Source: Toxorhynchites rutilus septentrionalis
Lineage: Eukaryota > Arthropoda > Insecta > Diptera > Culicidae
Direction: 5' to 3'
DNA length: 64,000 bases
Assembly: GCF_029784135.1 (NCBI RefSeq)
Contig: NC_073746.1
Span: 296,322,089-296,386,088, forward strand
The notes below the pieces were generated by a model. It saw only the letters and a program-made list of their open reading frames with translations. It searched no databases and was not told where the DNA came from. This document shows, one piece after another, positions 32,196-44,800 of this stretch (position 1 is the first letter of the stretch; the number at the start of each line of letters is the position of its first letter). A program made the position numbers and the translations under genes.

Positions 32196-33204
32196 ATATG
32201 TGGATTAAGACTGATTTATTCAAAACTTTCTACACATATTCCTACTGTAGGTTTCTGGAATCGTCATGTACCATACGGCCAATAACCAATCAGTACATAG
32301 GAAAGAAGAAGGTGACAAATTGTACTTGTCAAAGCATTGTCATTGACCGGTTGCTTGTGACCTAGCGGTGGCTGGACTGACAACACTTTTTATTACATGG
32401 TTTTACCTAAAATGATTCCATTAGTATGCAAGATAATTGATAATAATAAGGATTTATTAGTATTCCTAAATAATGTTATTTTATTTCATTCGTTTATTAT
32501 TATTGAGTAATATTCGTGCTTCTGAGCATTGTTTTCTATAATTATGTGACTACGCAATTTTCTTAATTAGTCGATGTTACCATTTTATGTGGGTTGATTA
32601 GTGTCTTTATTATTGGCTGTTAACGCATATAATAATAATAATAATAAAGACGGTTAATGCATTTAGAAATTAAGCTTTATTCTTTATATGGAAAGAACGT
32701 GTCTTCTCTCTAGTGAGTCTAAAACTAAACTGAATCCTAATTCCCTAAACGTGAAGCTGGAAGAATGATCTGCGGCGCGGGTGGTCTTCTCTTCTTTTCT
32801 CTATGCTCGACGATCCGTTGGTCCTTCGTAAACATCTGTTGTTTATTTTCGTCTGCATCGTTATCGTCTTTGTATGTTTATGCTGCGCGTCTGTGGTTTT
32901 ATGGTGATGTGTTTGAGTACGGTTATAACTATATATCTTTTTATGTCTTACAAAATGCAGTCGCATAAATTGACTTCCTATTCGAGATGTTCCATAATGG
33001 TGTCCATTATAGCGACTAGATGGTCTGTTATTCTTTCGCCATGCCGCGAGTTACGGCAACTCCAGCAGCCAATGTGGAAAGGTGTTCGGCTAATATAAGT
33101 TTAACGGATGCCTCTTCTAAGCTAAGGTAATATTTCTTCTCTAAGCATCCGTTTTTTATTTCGTGTAGTTGCGATAGGCAAAGACTTTAAAGTATGTCGA
33201 GTTA
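32196..33204. other. Noncoding stretch between F and E
   Basis: AT-rich, with a short (AAT)n run near 32630-32645. A small stem, AACGGATGC...GCATCCGTT, lies at about 33102-33155. Parts (gaaattaagctttattc) look LTR-like, but I cannot assign them. No gene is seen. Confidence 0.35.
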
Positions 33205-33480
33205 ACTTCTTACACGCTAATGAACTAAAAAAAACTATTTCACTATTCGGTGCACATTTGTGTGTTTATTCACTTCTGAGGTTTTACTAATAATAATCTG
33301 AACAAAGATTATCCCTGTCTTTTTATATTCAAGTTACAGTTGATGAGGGGCTTTTGGGTTTTTAAAAAAAGATTACCTCTCAACTGGAGAGTCAAAACGA
33401 ATCTGATTTTATTTTCTTCAACTTAATTTAACTTAGCCTCGCTATACGTTATCTGAGTTATGATTGTTTATTATTTATGC
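33205..33480 (-). repeat. Possible LTR remnant of element E
   Basis: The stretch cttacacgctaatgaactaaaaaaaactatttcac resembles the beginning of V's LTR (cattcactaatagttcttaaaaaaaac) and the sequence at 49107-49190. Position downstream of E integrase fits a 3' LTR. The boundaries are guesswork. Confidence 0.35.
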
Positions 33481-33927
33481 TATGCGCTATCGCTCGCGCT
33501 ACGGAATATTTGGATATAGGAATATTTAGACAGGTCATCAAAAAACGGGTCGCTACACATCGTATCGCGATGTGCCATGCTGCTGCGCCGAGTGCCGTGG
33601 TAACTTTCATAAAGATGTTTACAGTTTGTGCTTATCTTCATATTTCACATATTTCATATTTCTGGGAACGATGCGGGTGGCGAGTTATCTTTATGTTTTC
33701 GGAAACGGTCCGAATGTCATGATGTGAGAATGTTTACGGTTTGATATTATGCTGATTGTTATTTCGAGTGTTGTTTATTTGGCTCGGCTGGTGTTGTGCT
33801 AACTGTCGTCTCTGCTTTCCTTATTCATTCTGGTCCTGAAAGGATAAAACATCGATTTGATTTACTTTCTCACACGACGTATGTTATTTTTGTGCAATTC
33901 TTTCCATCATCAGTTCAACTGGTCTTA

Positions 33928-34990
33928 TCATTTTGATTTAACTCTCTGACGTTCTGATAAAATTTCTTGACCTCTTTCGAGTTGCGGTGGTTCTTCACGC
34001 CGAGTATTGTAGTAAGCATGTTGTTTATTCTGATTAGTTGTCAATATAACTACAATTTCATCATAAAGTTTGTTTCGTACATCCAGTAATTGCTGTCTGT
34101 CAAGCGGTCTTTCTTCTTCGTCTTTTATTCCGTAGAAGGCTTCTCGTGGATTGAGATTGATAGAAGAATGTATTGTATTATTATATAAAGCGCAGGATAA
34201 TTGGAACATTTCTTTGAGAGTTAGGTTTTCATATTTGTGTTTATTGCATCTAAATATTTCGGCTAAAGTGGAATGAAACTTTTCTACTATTCCATTAGTT
34301 TCACTTTGATTTATTGGGGTAAAGTATTGTTGTATGTTCAAATCGTTAAGTATTTCTCGAATTTCGATAGATTTCAAGCCCGGTTCGTTGTCCGATACAA
34401 TGAGCTCTGGCTGGCCATAAGTGGAAATGTACTTGACTATTGTTTTCCGTGTATCGGGCGTCGCTCTTGATTTAATCGGGATTAATGTTCCAAATCTGGA
34501 AAATGGCTGAAAGAGATGCACGGTTGTGAAATAAAAATATCTTTGTGAACTATTTCTAAGGGTTTCTTAGGAGTTGGTGTTTCTCCGAGAATAATTTTGT
34601 ATGGTTTTCTTTCGTATTTCATTTGGTTACATATTTTACATATTTTTCTGTATTTCCTTATTTTTATCTTTATTCTGGGGAAAAAATACTTTCTAAGAAT
34701 TTCAGCATGGGTTTCTTTAATTCCTCGATGAGAAGTTTCGTGAGTATTTCCGATTATCTGTTCTTGCTCTTCAACGTCGGGGATATCGATGAGCATTTTT
34801 TGGGAAATCTTCACACGAAAGGTTTTACATCTACTGAAGTAGTTTTTGTAAACGACTTGAATGGATGGAATAAGGCTCTCTGGGCACAAAATACAATGTT
34901 GTTTCTTCAGATCCATACATTCTTTGAATTTTCTGAACAACCTTTGTACTCCAAAGTTTAATCTAGTTATTGTTCGTCTATGGACGTTGG
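33928..34990 (-). pseudogene. pol: Element E integrase remnant
   Basis: Minus-strand errantivirus integrase in two frames. The upstream part (34482-34940) has the HHCC-type region (HETSHRGI ... CKICNQMKYERKPYK) and HKDIF for the first catalytic Asp. The downstream part (33928-34521) has VSDNEPG (second Asp) and SETNGIVEKFHS (Glu), then the RPLDRQQLLD tail. A frameshift near 34500 separates them. No env follows. The integrase would join cDNA to the chromosome; this copy cannot. Confidence 0.85.
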
Positions 34991-34998
34991 GGAAAATT

Positions 34999-35555
34999 TC
35001 TTCATATGTGTTGGCTACCTAGCCAACTGTTATAGGGAGCGCCACTACCCTTGCAGCAAAGGCCGGCACTGTATTCGTCGCCACCACGAGATGTAGTAGC
35101 AAACCTACCACTGGGAGGGCTGGAACTGGACACGTCGCCGCCATGGGATGTAGTAGCAAACCTGGTACTGGTACTGGCACTATCACTGGGAGGGCTGGAA
35201 CCTGGAGACGTCGCCACCACGGATGTAGTAGCTAGCCTGGCACTTGCACTGGGAGGGCTGGAACTGGACTCGTCGCCACCACGGGATGTAGTAGCTAACC
35301 TGGCACTGGGAGGGCTGGAACAGGAACTGGATCTGGTTTCACTGGCTGCCACTTCTACCTCTCACTTGGAAGGTTCGATTACTAAACACTAAATCCTTGA
35401 TTGGTTTTCATTTATACTCTTCGGAAAATTTGGGTTTACCAATCATATTCGCTGTTATATTTGTTTCAACGGTTGCTTGGCATCATTTGTTTGGTCACCA
35501 TAGGTAAAAGCATTACTGATATGTTGTTTTTTCGGCGTTGCCTAGCGGTTGTTGT
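34999..35555. repeat. Insertion with Ser/Pro-encoding minisatellite in element E
   Basis: Interrupts E pol between RNase H and integrase. A tandem repeat of about 54-75 bp (gggagggctggaactgg ... gatgtagtagc) fills 35045-35345. Both strands are open across it. The minus strand (35002-35352, 116 codons) repeats SSPPSARLATTSRGGDE-like blocks; the plus strand (35051-35392) also reads through. At the left edge is a perfect 8-bp palindrome arm pair, GTTGGCTA-CC-TAGCCAAC (about 34998-35015). CATATG stands on both flanks (about 34990 and 35573) and may be the target duplication. The family is unknown. Confidence 0.6.
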
Positions 35556-35562
35556 ATGATTG

Positions 35563-36323
35563 TTATAGGAACATATGAAATATTAAAATTTTGTTGTGAC
35601 AACGTCGTAAGCTGCTGCGATGATTTTTCGGGCGCGAACAATATGTTTCGCTTTCTTCGTCTCCTTTTGTTAAGATAATTTGGTTATGGAAAAAGTTAAT
35701 CGGAAGTTCGGTACATTCTAGGAATTCTGATTGATCAGTGTCTGCGGGATGAATTGAGCTGTTGTCTTCACCAGTTTCATTCATATTAATTAATGCCGGG
35801 ATTCTTGAAAGGGCGTCGGCCACTGCATTCTGTTTTCCTGGTCTGTGTTTTATTTCGAAGTCAAATTCTGTCAGTTGTAATCTCCACTTGACTAGTTTTG
35901 AATTGGGTGTTTTCAGATTGAGAGCATACGTAAGAGGTTGATGATCGGTGTAGAGTGTATTTTTTTTCCAAACAGATACGGTCGGAAACGTTTAACTGCA
36001 CAATCTATAGCAAGTAGCTCTTTCTTTATGGCTGAATAGTTTTATTCTGTTTTAGTCAAAGTTCTAGATGCATATGCAACGGGGCGATCTTTTCCAATTT
36101 GTCCTTCGGATAAAACTGCTCCGATTGCGAAATTATCTGGGTACTGTAAGATATCACTCTGGGTTAATAAAGAAAGGTTAATAATAAGAGGGGTATGTTC
36201 TTTTTGTTCTCCTTTTCGAAGTTGAGCGGTTAGTGGTTTGATGATTTTGGCAAAATCTCGCACAAATCTTCTGTAGTACCCTAGAATCCCTAGGAATCCT
36301 TTTAATTTTTTGGTAAAGGCCAT
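35563..36323 (-). pseudogene. pol: Element E RT end and RNase H remnant
   Basis: 36323-36042 reads the RT-RNase H connection (LGILGYYRRFVRDF) and RNase H (AIGAVLSEG, RPVAYASRTL). The stretch that should hold the first RNase H Asp (TDAS) is deleted between ILQYPD and NFAIG. It continues in other frames to ADALSRI and the interdomain spacer (35823-35563), which ends at the minisatellite insertion. RT and everything upstream are missing. Confidence 0.8.
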
Positions 36324-37074
36324 TTCCTACATATGTTGTTCCCGGGTTGCTCGGGTCCTCCCGGGTTGAAAGCGGTGGTGACGATCCTTTTTATTTCGAT
36401 CAATTTCTTCACATTCATGATCAATACACTTCCTCGAAACTGTCCACATAAAATCCAATTACCCCTTTTTTTATTTCGACCAATTTCTTCACATTCACGA
36501 TCGATACACTGCGCCTTAATATGGCTATAACGGCCAAATAATCAACGACCACTGCTGCTAGAACACAGCGCAATCGTTTGTGTGGCGTGGTTTTTTTTCT
36601 AATGTGCTCGTGTTGGCGTTGGTTGAAACACTATTAACATTTCAACTCACTTCCGCAGGGCTCTTTGCCGCTGCTCATCCGTCTGTAAATAGTTTGAGAT
36701 AATTTTGACGGTGATCATGTGAATAGTTGGAAATATAAACAACAAATGCGTCTACTGTACTGACTGTAACTAACTAACTGCTTTGTTTCGTAAAAATCCT
36801 TTCATATCTCTTTTTATATAACCTGGGCGGCTTCTTGTATACTGAGACAGTGATATTCTAGATATGTCCTTTAGTGCTTGAACAATGTGACTCCACTCTT
36901 GTTTTTAGGCTATTAAGAGTATTGCTCACATGCTCATCGCTGCTAGTTCGCTACTTTTATGTATTGCATAAATGAATCAGTAAGGGGTGGGGCTTGAATT
37001 GCTTTTTTCGCTTCTCTTCAAGAACTGAACACCTAGCGATTTGCACGAAAGTACGCGAAGTATCCAAGGGCCGC
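36324..37074. other. Noncoding stretch right of element E
   Basis: An imperfect direct repeat (cctttttatttcgatcaatttcttcacattcatgatc at about 36390, cccctttttttatttcgaccaatttcttcacattcacgatc at about 36465) lies here. No gene or identifiable transposon is seen. Confidence 0.35.
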
Positions 37075-37370
37075 CGCAGCTTGCATGTATCGTCAGTGAT
37101 GATGAGCATGTTTTGAATCATAGCGACTCAAAAGGGTCAAGTTGGAAAACTTGGAAACTAAGGATTATAATTACTGTAATTTTTATTTCAATTAACGTAT
37201 TAACGACTCGTTGCAGCTAAATTCTTTTGCGCATTAATTCCAAAAACTGAAGCAGTCTTGTTTCGCTATCATGGTGAACATAGTAATGTGTTTTATGCCG
37301 TGATAGTTGAATCATAATTACGTGTGGAATATTGCCGTGTGCAGCAATAGAAATTTTTGACTGCCTGTTT
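37075..37370. repeat. Repeat R, copy 1
   Basis: Matches 47980-48565 (interrupted there by a MITE) and partly 58741-58862. Key phrases are gcttgcatgtatcgtcagtgatgatgagcatgttttgaat, cgttgcagctaaattcttttg and gtgtgcagcaa. No coding potential. Type of element unknown. Confidence 0.65.
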
Positions 37371-37769
37371 TTTGTGTATTTCCATAAGCTAAGCAGATAA
37401 GCAGGAGAGCAGTTGTGTTATGTTCAGGTTCAGTTAGAAAAATACAATTGATCACTGATGGGTCTAAGGGAGTCCATGAGATTTTGTCTCTTATGGGATA
37501 ATATGAATTAACTGATTCCTCTATCAAGGGGCCAAGAAAATGAAAACAAAAGTAAACATTAATGAACTTTTACTGTTTTCTATATTCAGGTGTAAGAGCG
37601 AGAATTGGCGTGACTGCTGCTTTTTGCTGTTCCAGCGATCTGGATTCTAGTCGTTGTGATATGTTTTCCGTTAAAGGCGATTTGATAATGCTGTTCTTAA
37701 CTAACGTGTGTTGTACTTTATATCTATTATAGCATCTAAAGCTCTGACTTTGACTGACTGTCAATTAAT

Positions 37770-38243
37770 CGTGTGTTTATTTCCATGTCTCTGCTTAAAT
37801 ACTAGTTTACACTTATTTTCTTAACTCTACACAGAACGTAACATAATTTACTGGGCGGAGCATCGCACAGGGAAATGGTACAAGTAGAAAGTGAAAGGGA
37901 TAGAACGAGGACGGAGAAATGTTCTTGTGCTTGCAATTGGGTTTCCGCCTTGCACGCACAAGCATGTCTCAAGTAGGTCATTGAAATAAAACACTGACGC
38001 TTGCGTCGTGTGACGAATTGTACACACGGTTCAAGTATCATGTTTACTTCTTTGGTGGGAATGTTGTTTCTGCGGTCATAAATTGTTTGGTGGGTGATAA
38101 ACAATTTATGACCTGCGGTTAAAGAGGGTTTGGGATCTCGGATAATTGAATTTCACCAAGTGTGAAATGAGATGAAACATTTGTAATTTAAGTGTTGGAG
38201 GAGATCTGTGGGAATTTTCAATTTTGGAAGGCGTAGTGCCACA
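37770..38243 (-). repeat. Element D 3' LTR (B/C family)
   Basis: Shares cttaaatactag, ctgggcggagcatcgcac and the end ...agtgccaca with B-family LTRs. A purine-rich tract (ccctaagggggatgg on the minus strand) follows at 38244. The last 110 bp recur at 47498-47607. The start is not clear and may be a few tens of bases further left. Confidence 0.6.
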
Positions 38244-39050
38244 CCATCCCCCTTAGGGAGAATGATGTAATACAATGGAATCATTCTTGCTCGAAATTTT
38301 GGGATAGGATTTTTGTGGATGCTCCTGTTTTATGATTGGGTATATAGATATAAATTTTATTTTATGTTATTCATGCTTTTGTATTTACAATATATTTTAT
38401 TAATATATATATTTCGATTAAATTATTTAATTTGTAATTAATTTTGTTCTTTCTAAACATTTTCCTATATGATATTTAAATCTACTATACGTTTCGAGTT
38501 ATAATCAAGTTTGGTTTGGTTTTCCCAATCTACATAATTTGATTGAAATTTCTATCTTTACAATTGTCTTCAATATTCGTCAATATTTAGGAAATTTAAA
38601 ATAAAATTATGTGCTGTCGATTACTATACTCTTGTGAACATAGGGATTGGAATATGAATGTGCGTTAAAAGTCAATTTGGCCACTCCCTTCCCCCTTCGG
38701 GAGGCGGAGTGTTTTAGATGGTTATATTTGAGTCGGAATCATTGTTCGACTTTCACGCGCTAGAATTTCATCGTTACTCGTCACTACTCTGTCTAGAAGA
38801 GTGGACATTTGAGTACGGAAAAATATTAAACTAATCAGTACAATGCGCTAGAGCTATTGCCTTTCGTTTGTTAATTTGCCCATTACATATTTATGCTAGT
38901 CAGTCATTTTGTTGCTGCTTGTTATTCTGGCCATTTTATCGTTATTATTACGTTATTACGAACTTCATTTCTGCTTTCTATCACACGCTAGAGTGTGTAG
39001 AGCTCATCATCTGTTCCTCTTTGGGACATTTCTATTTATTGGGGCTTAAA
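38244..39050 (-). pseudogene. Element D decayed 3' interior
   Basis: After the LTR come the 3' untranslated pattern of A/B/C (gaatgatgtaatacaatggaatcattc), a second purine tract like that at the pol stop (ccttcccccttcgggaggcgg, 38690-38711), and scattered matches to the pol spacer between RNase H and integrase (gcgctagagctattg at 38845; tatcacacgctagagtgtgtagagc at about 38978). Integrase itself is deleted. No frame is open. Confidence 0.5.
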
Positions 39051-39476
39051 TAAAGTTTTTCGCGGTTATTTACCGGAATAAATTCAGCTATGCGTGTTGT
39101 CAATAATGGAATTCTTCTCAAATCTTCGTACTATTTGGATTTGATGACTTGAAAGTTGATCAGACCTTTTAGTCACTAGTCTACAAATTGTACGGAATTT
39201 TAATAAGTAGCCGACAGGAGTATGTAAAAAAAATTATGGAAAAAGGGATTCGAAAAAATGGGGAATTGTATTTTGATATCTCAAGAGTATAGTTTACATA
39301 GTTATACAGTTCTCATTTTGATATTAGGCAGTTTTGTATGTGTCCATAAAAAAAATGACATTATTTATCATTAGCATCTCAATGCGTTACATTATTAAAT
39401 ATTTCTTATCTTGAAAAATAAAAAATAAAAACATATCTATGTGTTAAAAGAAATTGCTTCCCGAAAAAAAAAATAT
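39051..39476. other. AT-rich spacer before element V
   Basis: No gene. It ends in an A-rich run and ATAT just before the V LTR, consistent with the AT-rich target usual for errantiviruses. Confidence 0.4.
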
Positions 39477-39809
39477 AATTAAAGGATCATTCACTAATAG
39501 TTCTTAAAAAAAACACTTTATTCTGTCCAACTTAACTCTAACGAATACAAAAACCCGACTTTTCCTTACAAGATTAGAACACAACTCCCCTCCAGAATGG
39601 TGTCCGGGGCCTATTTAATATGTAGAACTGCTTACTCGGCTGATTTCGTCCGCGTGGCGTGATCATGAACGTTCACGTTCAACGGTTGTTTATGCCGATT
39701 GTAAATATGCTTATCGCGCTCGTTGCTGGCTGGATACGATGATATGTGTTTATGTTACAGGCTGGATTCCGGTGCGATAATCATACTATACGATGTTTAT
39801 ACTATAACT
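39477..39809 (-). repeat. 3' LTR of element V
   Basis: The minus strand starts AGTTATAG at 39809 after GGAGG, and ends AATT at 39477. ATAT lies directly outside. The env stop codon falls inside it. Confidence 0.82.
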
Positions 39810-41865
39810 CCTCCGGGGGGTGAAAAAATGACGTCCTCGGCATTTGCTTTGTAGTGTACTTGATGGATTCTGTCTTTCGATTTTCGTCGTTTTGTTATTT
39901 TTCTGATTATTTTCTTATGTTGAATGACAAGGAAAATAGTTACTATCATGATGATTGTTGATGCTGATATTCCTCCAAATAAACTCCAGTTCCACAAATC
40001 GTGGCTATATTGTTTTAGATAAACATGTTGAATCCTCTTCCTGTTATCTATGGTGTTATTGTGGATTATTTCTACATTATAATCTTTAATTAAATCGGAA
40101 TTGATTATGAGATTATGAAATGCTCCATGCATTAGTTCTGGTTTACTTATTATTTCTTTGGAGAGATACTCTTGTTCGAGAAAGTTTACACTGCAGTTAG
40201 AAAATGTTATGATGAAATTTCCTGTTAATGTTCTATTATCTGGACCGCAAGTTGATTTTAGATTTTGTTTATTTGCGTTTGATATCAGAATTGAATTTTC
40301 TGATATTAGCGTTGCTCTTGTGATAATTTCGTTTTTCATGATACAGTGTGGTTGAATTCCAAATATAAGGGGTTCAATGCAGTCATCGGAAAATTTCTTT
40401 ATGTGAATGTTCCGCTGGACATATTCATACGGTCGATTAGTAGTGTATAAATCGTTTTTTGATTTAATCAGAAATGAGGGTGCATCTTTGATTATTGTAT
40501 TATTAATATTCAACGGGAAAATCCGGATCGTCGTTGATTCGTCTTGTTGAAGTTGCGGGATGTGTAGAATGTATAACAGGTTTTCACTACTGACTGCAAT
40601 TTTCGGAGTAACCAAATTAAGTGCTTCGTCAGGAAGATCGATAGTGATTCCTTGGCTTTTCAGAGATTCTTGAATAAATGAGATCTCTTTGATTGTGAGG
40701 ATCTTGCTTGTAACAGTTTGCGTTTTTGAGAAGAATATTGCATCTTGTATATCGAGCAAAGCCTTATTGATTGTGTCAATGTTCATCATGAGTATTAATG
40801 TATCTATTTCATCCAGAAAAACGTTGTTGATATGAGAGTTTTCTACTATTTTGTTAACTGTAGCGGTAAGGATTTGAATTCTTTGTCCCATTTGGAGGTT
40901 GATTTTGAATTGTTCATTATTCTCCTCTATTAATTCATTCATTGTAGTGTTGATAATGCGCAGGTCGTCTCCGTCGGGGCTGCCGGCTATCCATTTCCAA
41001 ATTCTTCCAATTTGATCCCATCGCTTAGTTCTACGGTTTGTATCCCACGATGTATCCCACGGTGGCTGCCGCAAGTATGCAGATTGCTATCGTCTGTGCG
41101 TGGCTGTTTTCGGCTGTGCTGTTAATTGCTGCCGGCGCGACGATCTCGTCGCTGCTAAACCAACCCATTGTTGGTCGGTAATTAATGATTGCTGTGATCG
41201 ATTTTTCTTCTGCCACTTATCACTCGACTTTTGCACTGTTAAAACTCAACTTTTACTCTGTTAAAAAGGTTATCTTTTTACTCGACTGGCGAGGGATCGC
41301 CATGATTTGATGTCTACTCGTATAGCTTAGACATCGAGGGACGTGGTATTAGCAATGTACTACTCGCCATGATTTGAGGTGTAAGAATGAATTTATTAAC
41401 TCTCTCAGACATATTCTACCATGCATGCGGCGATGCCTACGTGACACTTTCTGCCGCGGTCAGCATAAATCGCAATCGCCTGTTCTCGGAACATTGGACT
41501 CTTGCTAATTTTGCTGATCGCGCGCCTTGAATGTATCGTTAAGGCGGGCATCCACCACAGTTGGGTTTTATCTGATGCAAGTTTGTATGTTATTCTTTTA
41601 CTTTGTGTCTTAAGACATTTATTAGTGGATTAGAATTGGCAATCTTACTGTAAGCGCTGCTGGTTAACAAATGTATTGTTGTTTCTATATCAGTGAGATT
41701 GATGTTATGTATCATTTTGATATTTCCAGTTTGTATTTTACAATTTCCGGTTTTCATTAGTAATACTGGGTTGTAGTGCAGTTCTTCGATATCAAGTTCT
41801 TGACAATAAATTCCTATTATAGCAAGCGCAGTTATTATTGAAATAAGTTTCATCTGAAACAACAA
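39797..41865 (-). pseudogene. env: Element V env (fusion-type envelope protein), split by insertion
   Basis: An envelope glycoprotein gene of the errantivirus/baculovirus-F-like type, which would mediate particle spread between cells. The first part (41865-41590) has a hydrophobic signal-like start and an Asn-rich ectodomain. It stops (taa) a few codons before the inserted fragment W (41044-41580). The second part reads in the same relative frame from 41043: a furin-type basic site RRTKR, then the hallmark IWKWIAGSPDGDDLR, a long helical region, and a C-terminal membrane anchor (IIMIVTIFLVI) with a basic tail. It ends at 39797 inside the LTR. Damage: one stop and the insertion. The sister env of element G has the same architecture. 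Confidence 0.9.
41044..41580 (-). mobile_element. Fragment W: 5' end of another LTR element inserted in env
   Basis: This 537-bp insert is flanked by GTTTGTAT on both sides (41036-41043 and 41581-41588). On the minus strand it holds LTR-like sequence, a primer site TGGCGATCCCTCGCCAG (from 41302), a short leader, and a small ORF from ATG at 41168 (MGWFSSDE..., hydrophobic ICILAAATVGYI) cut off by the right-hand junction. It matches the organisation of element A's 5' end, with the same kind of microprotein. No second LTR is present. The segment gccatgatttga occurs twice (41299-41310, 41361-41372), so the exact LTR edge is ambiguous. Confidence 0.7.
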
Positions 41866-41896
41866 AGAGAGTATGAAACCAAATGTTAGTATGTTA

Positions 41897-44800
41897 CTAA
41901 TGCCTTATGATTTTTTTCAATCGTTTTATCTTATTTTTATGTCTTTTGATTAAATTACAATTTTCAAATGTTTTGTCTGTTACATTATGAGCACTAGTTT
42001 TAACAGCTCTAGGTTGTGTCTTCGTTCTTATATTAGGTCTAACAAACACATTTTGGTATTCTTCAATTTCAGGTGGTGTTTCTCGTAATACATTTCTATT
42101 TGTTTGTTGCTTTTGAGAGTTTTTCATTTTTAATTTCGCTTCGAAAAAGAGTTTTCATTCCCTATTATTTCACCAGGGTTTACAATATTGCTTTGATTGA
42201 AAATTAATTCGTTTGGAGAGAATGATGTAGATGAGTGTATTGTGTCGTTATACAAAGCAGTTGCTAATTTAATTATTGATCTCACATTCATGCCTTTGAA
42301 CTTATCTTTGTTTGTGTTAAATATTTCAATTATAGTAGAATGTACTCTTTCTATCTGTCCGTTAGATTCTGATGAGGCAGCATATTCTATGTTTGATCCA
42401 AGTTTATCGAGATAATTCCTAAGTTGTATTGATCGAAAAGTGTTTTCGTGATCAGTTATTATTAATCTTGGTATTCCAAAAAATGAAAAATATTTACTTA
42501 ATGCTTGTTGTACATGGCATAAATTTTTTGATTTTAAATTTATCATTTGAAGATGTTTCGAGAAAGAGTCTATTAATGATAAAAAACTGAATTTGTCGAT
42601 TATAAAAATATCCATATGGACACGATCAAATGGTTTCTCTGTGATTGGCCGTGGAGTAAGCTTTATGTTGTACGGTTTCCTTTCGTATTTGTGAATATTA
42701 CATGTATCGCACGTGTTAACGTAATTTTTAATTTGGTTATGCATATTAGGGAAAAAATAGCTTCTTTTTAGTTTAGCTTCAACTTCTGAGATTCCGCGAT
42801 GGGCTCGTGTATGTTCTTGAACTATTAATAAATTTTGTCGGTTTTCATTTTGAACATCTTCCACCATATTATATGTGAGCACAAAATGTCCTTTCAATCC
42901 AAAATTTTCTTTGAATGTTTCTTGAATAGTTTGAAGCAAACTCTCAGGGGCCATTATTGCTGTTTGTTTTCCGTTATGAAATTTTTTTAAGTAATGAGTG
43001 ATTATATCTTTATCCGAATTAGGTTTGTAAATTATCATCCGATTGAATTTTTGGAAAAGCGTTTCTTGAATATTTGTGTCAACATTAGAGATTTTGAAGA
43101 TAAGTTGATTTCTGAAATAATTGATTGGTCGTTCTGAAAAATGAATGAAATAATCGTCAGATTCTTCCGCTGAATGGACTGTCTGGGAATCCGTGGAAAG
43201 TGATGCAACTGGATTATCTTGGGCTTCCGACATGGGAGGATTATTGGCTAAAGATTCTGTCACTTCTTCATCTGTGCCTGAAAAATGAGAAATACTGTTA
43301 TTATTGATTTCATTACATTTTATTTCCAAAGGTCTTCTGCTGAGGGCATCAGCAACTACGTTTGCTTTCCCTTCTTTGTATTTTACCTCATAATCGTAAT
43401 TTTCAAGATCCAAACGCCAACGAAGAATTTTAGAATTTTTCTCCGAAGATTTTATGAATGTTAATGGTTTGTGATCTGTTACCAGTGTAAATTTGGAGCC
43501 ATACAAATAAGGTTTGAATTTATTTACTGCCCATATTATTGCTAAGGCTTCTTTCTCATTGGTAGCATATCTGCTTTCGGCTTCGTTAAGAGTTCTTGAT
43601 GCGAAGGCTATTGGTCTTTCGAGATTATTTTGAATTTGTGAAAGTACTGCCCCTAATGCATAGTTTGATGCACCCGTTGTTAAAATGTAAGGTTGATCGA
43701 GTTGTGGATAAGCTAATATTTGATCTGTTGTTACCACTTCTTTTAATGTATCGAATGCTTTTTGATAAGATGGGTCCTGGGTATCGAGGCTTATATCCTT
43801 TTTCAAATATTTTATCATAGGTCTTGCAATGCGGGAAAAGTCTTTTATGAATCTCCTGTAATATCCTATTAGACCAAGAAATTGTTTTATTTCAGTTTGA
43901 GTCTTTGGTAGAGGCCATGTAAGTATTTTTTCAATTTTATCCGGATTTGGTTTAACACCATCACCAGAGACAATGTGCCCTAAAAATTCTGTTTCTCTTT
44001 TTAAAATTTCGCATTTGTCTAACTGGATTTTCAAGTTAAAATCGGTTAAACGTTTCAAAACACGTTGCAGATTTTCCATGTGATTGTCCAGGTTGTATCC
44101 GATGACAATTATATCGTCAAGGTACACAAGACAAATTTTCCCAATTAATTCTCCAAGAATATTATTCATAGCACGTTGGAAGGTTGCGGGGGCATTTTTT
44201 AATCCGAACGGCATCCTTGTAAATTCAAAGTGTCCTTGGTCTGTTGAAAAAGCGGTTTTTGCTACATGTTTGGGATCCATTTCAATTTGATGGAACCCTG
44301 ATTTAAGGTCAAGTGTTGAAAAATAAACTGATTTTCCAAGATTGTCTAGAATATCTTCAATCTGTGGCATGGGGAATTTATCGTCAATAGTTTTTTCATT
44401 AATCTTTCTATAGTCTATGACGACACGTATTTTCTTTATACCTGACGCGTCAGCTTTCTTTGGTACAACCCATATTGGAGAGGAATATGGGCTATTTGAT
44501 GGTTTAATTATGCCGTTATCTAATAGTTCTTTGACCTGTTCGTGTACATCTTTCCTAAAATGGTGTGGATATCTATAACTTTTAGTGTATACTGGAGTGT
44601 CATTAGTGGTGTGAATCTCATGTTTTGTGACCGTTGTACATGAAAGTTTTTCCCCTGTTTTTAATAGAACTCCTTGGTTTTTGTAAATAACATCAATTAA
44701 TTTAGATTTTTCTGATGGTAGAAGGTGGTTAGTTCTAATTAAATCATTTATTTCTGTTTTTGAAATTTTGTTATTATTTTCGATAGGGACTGGCGTTAGG

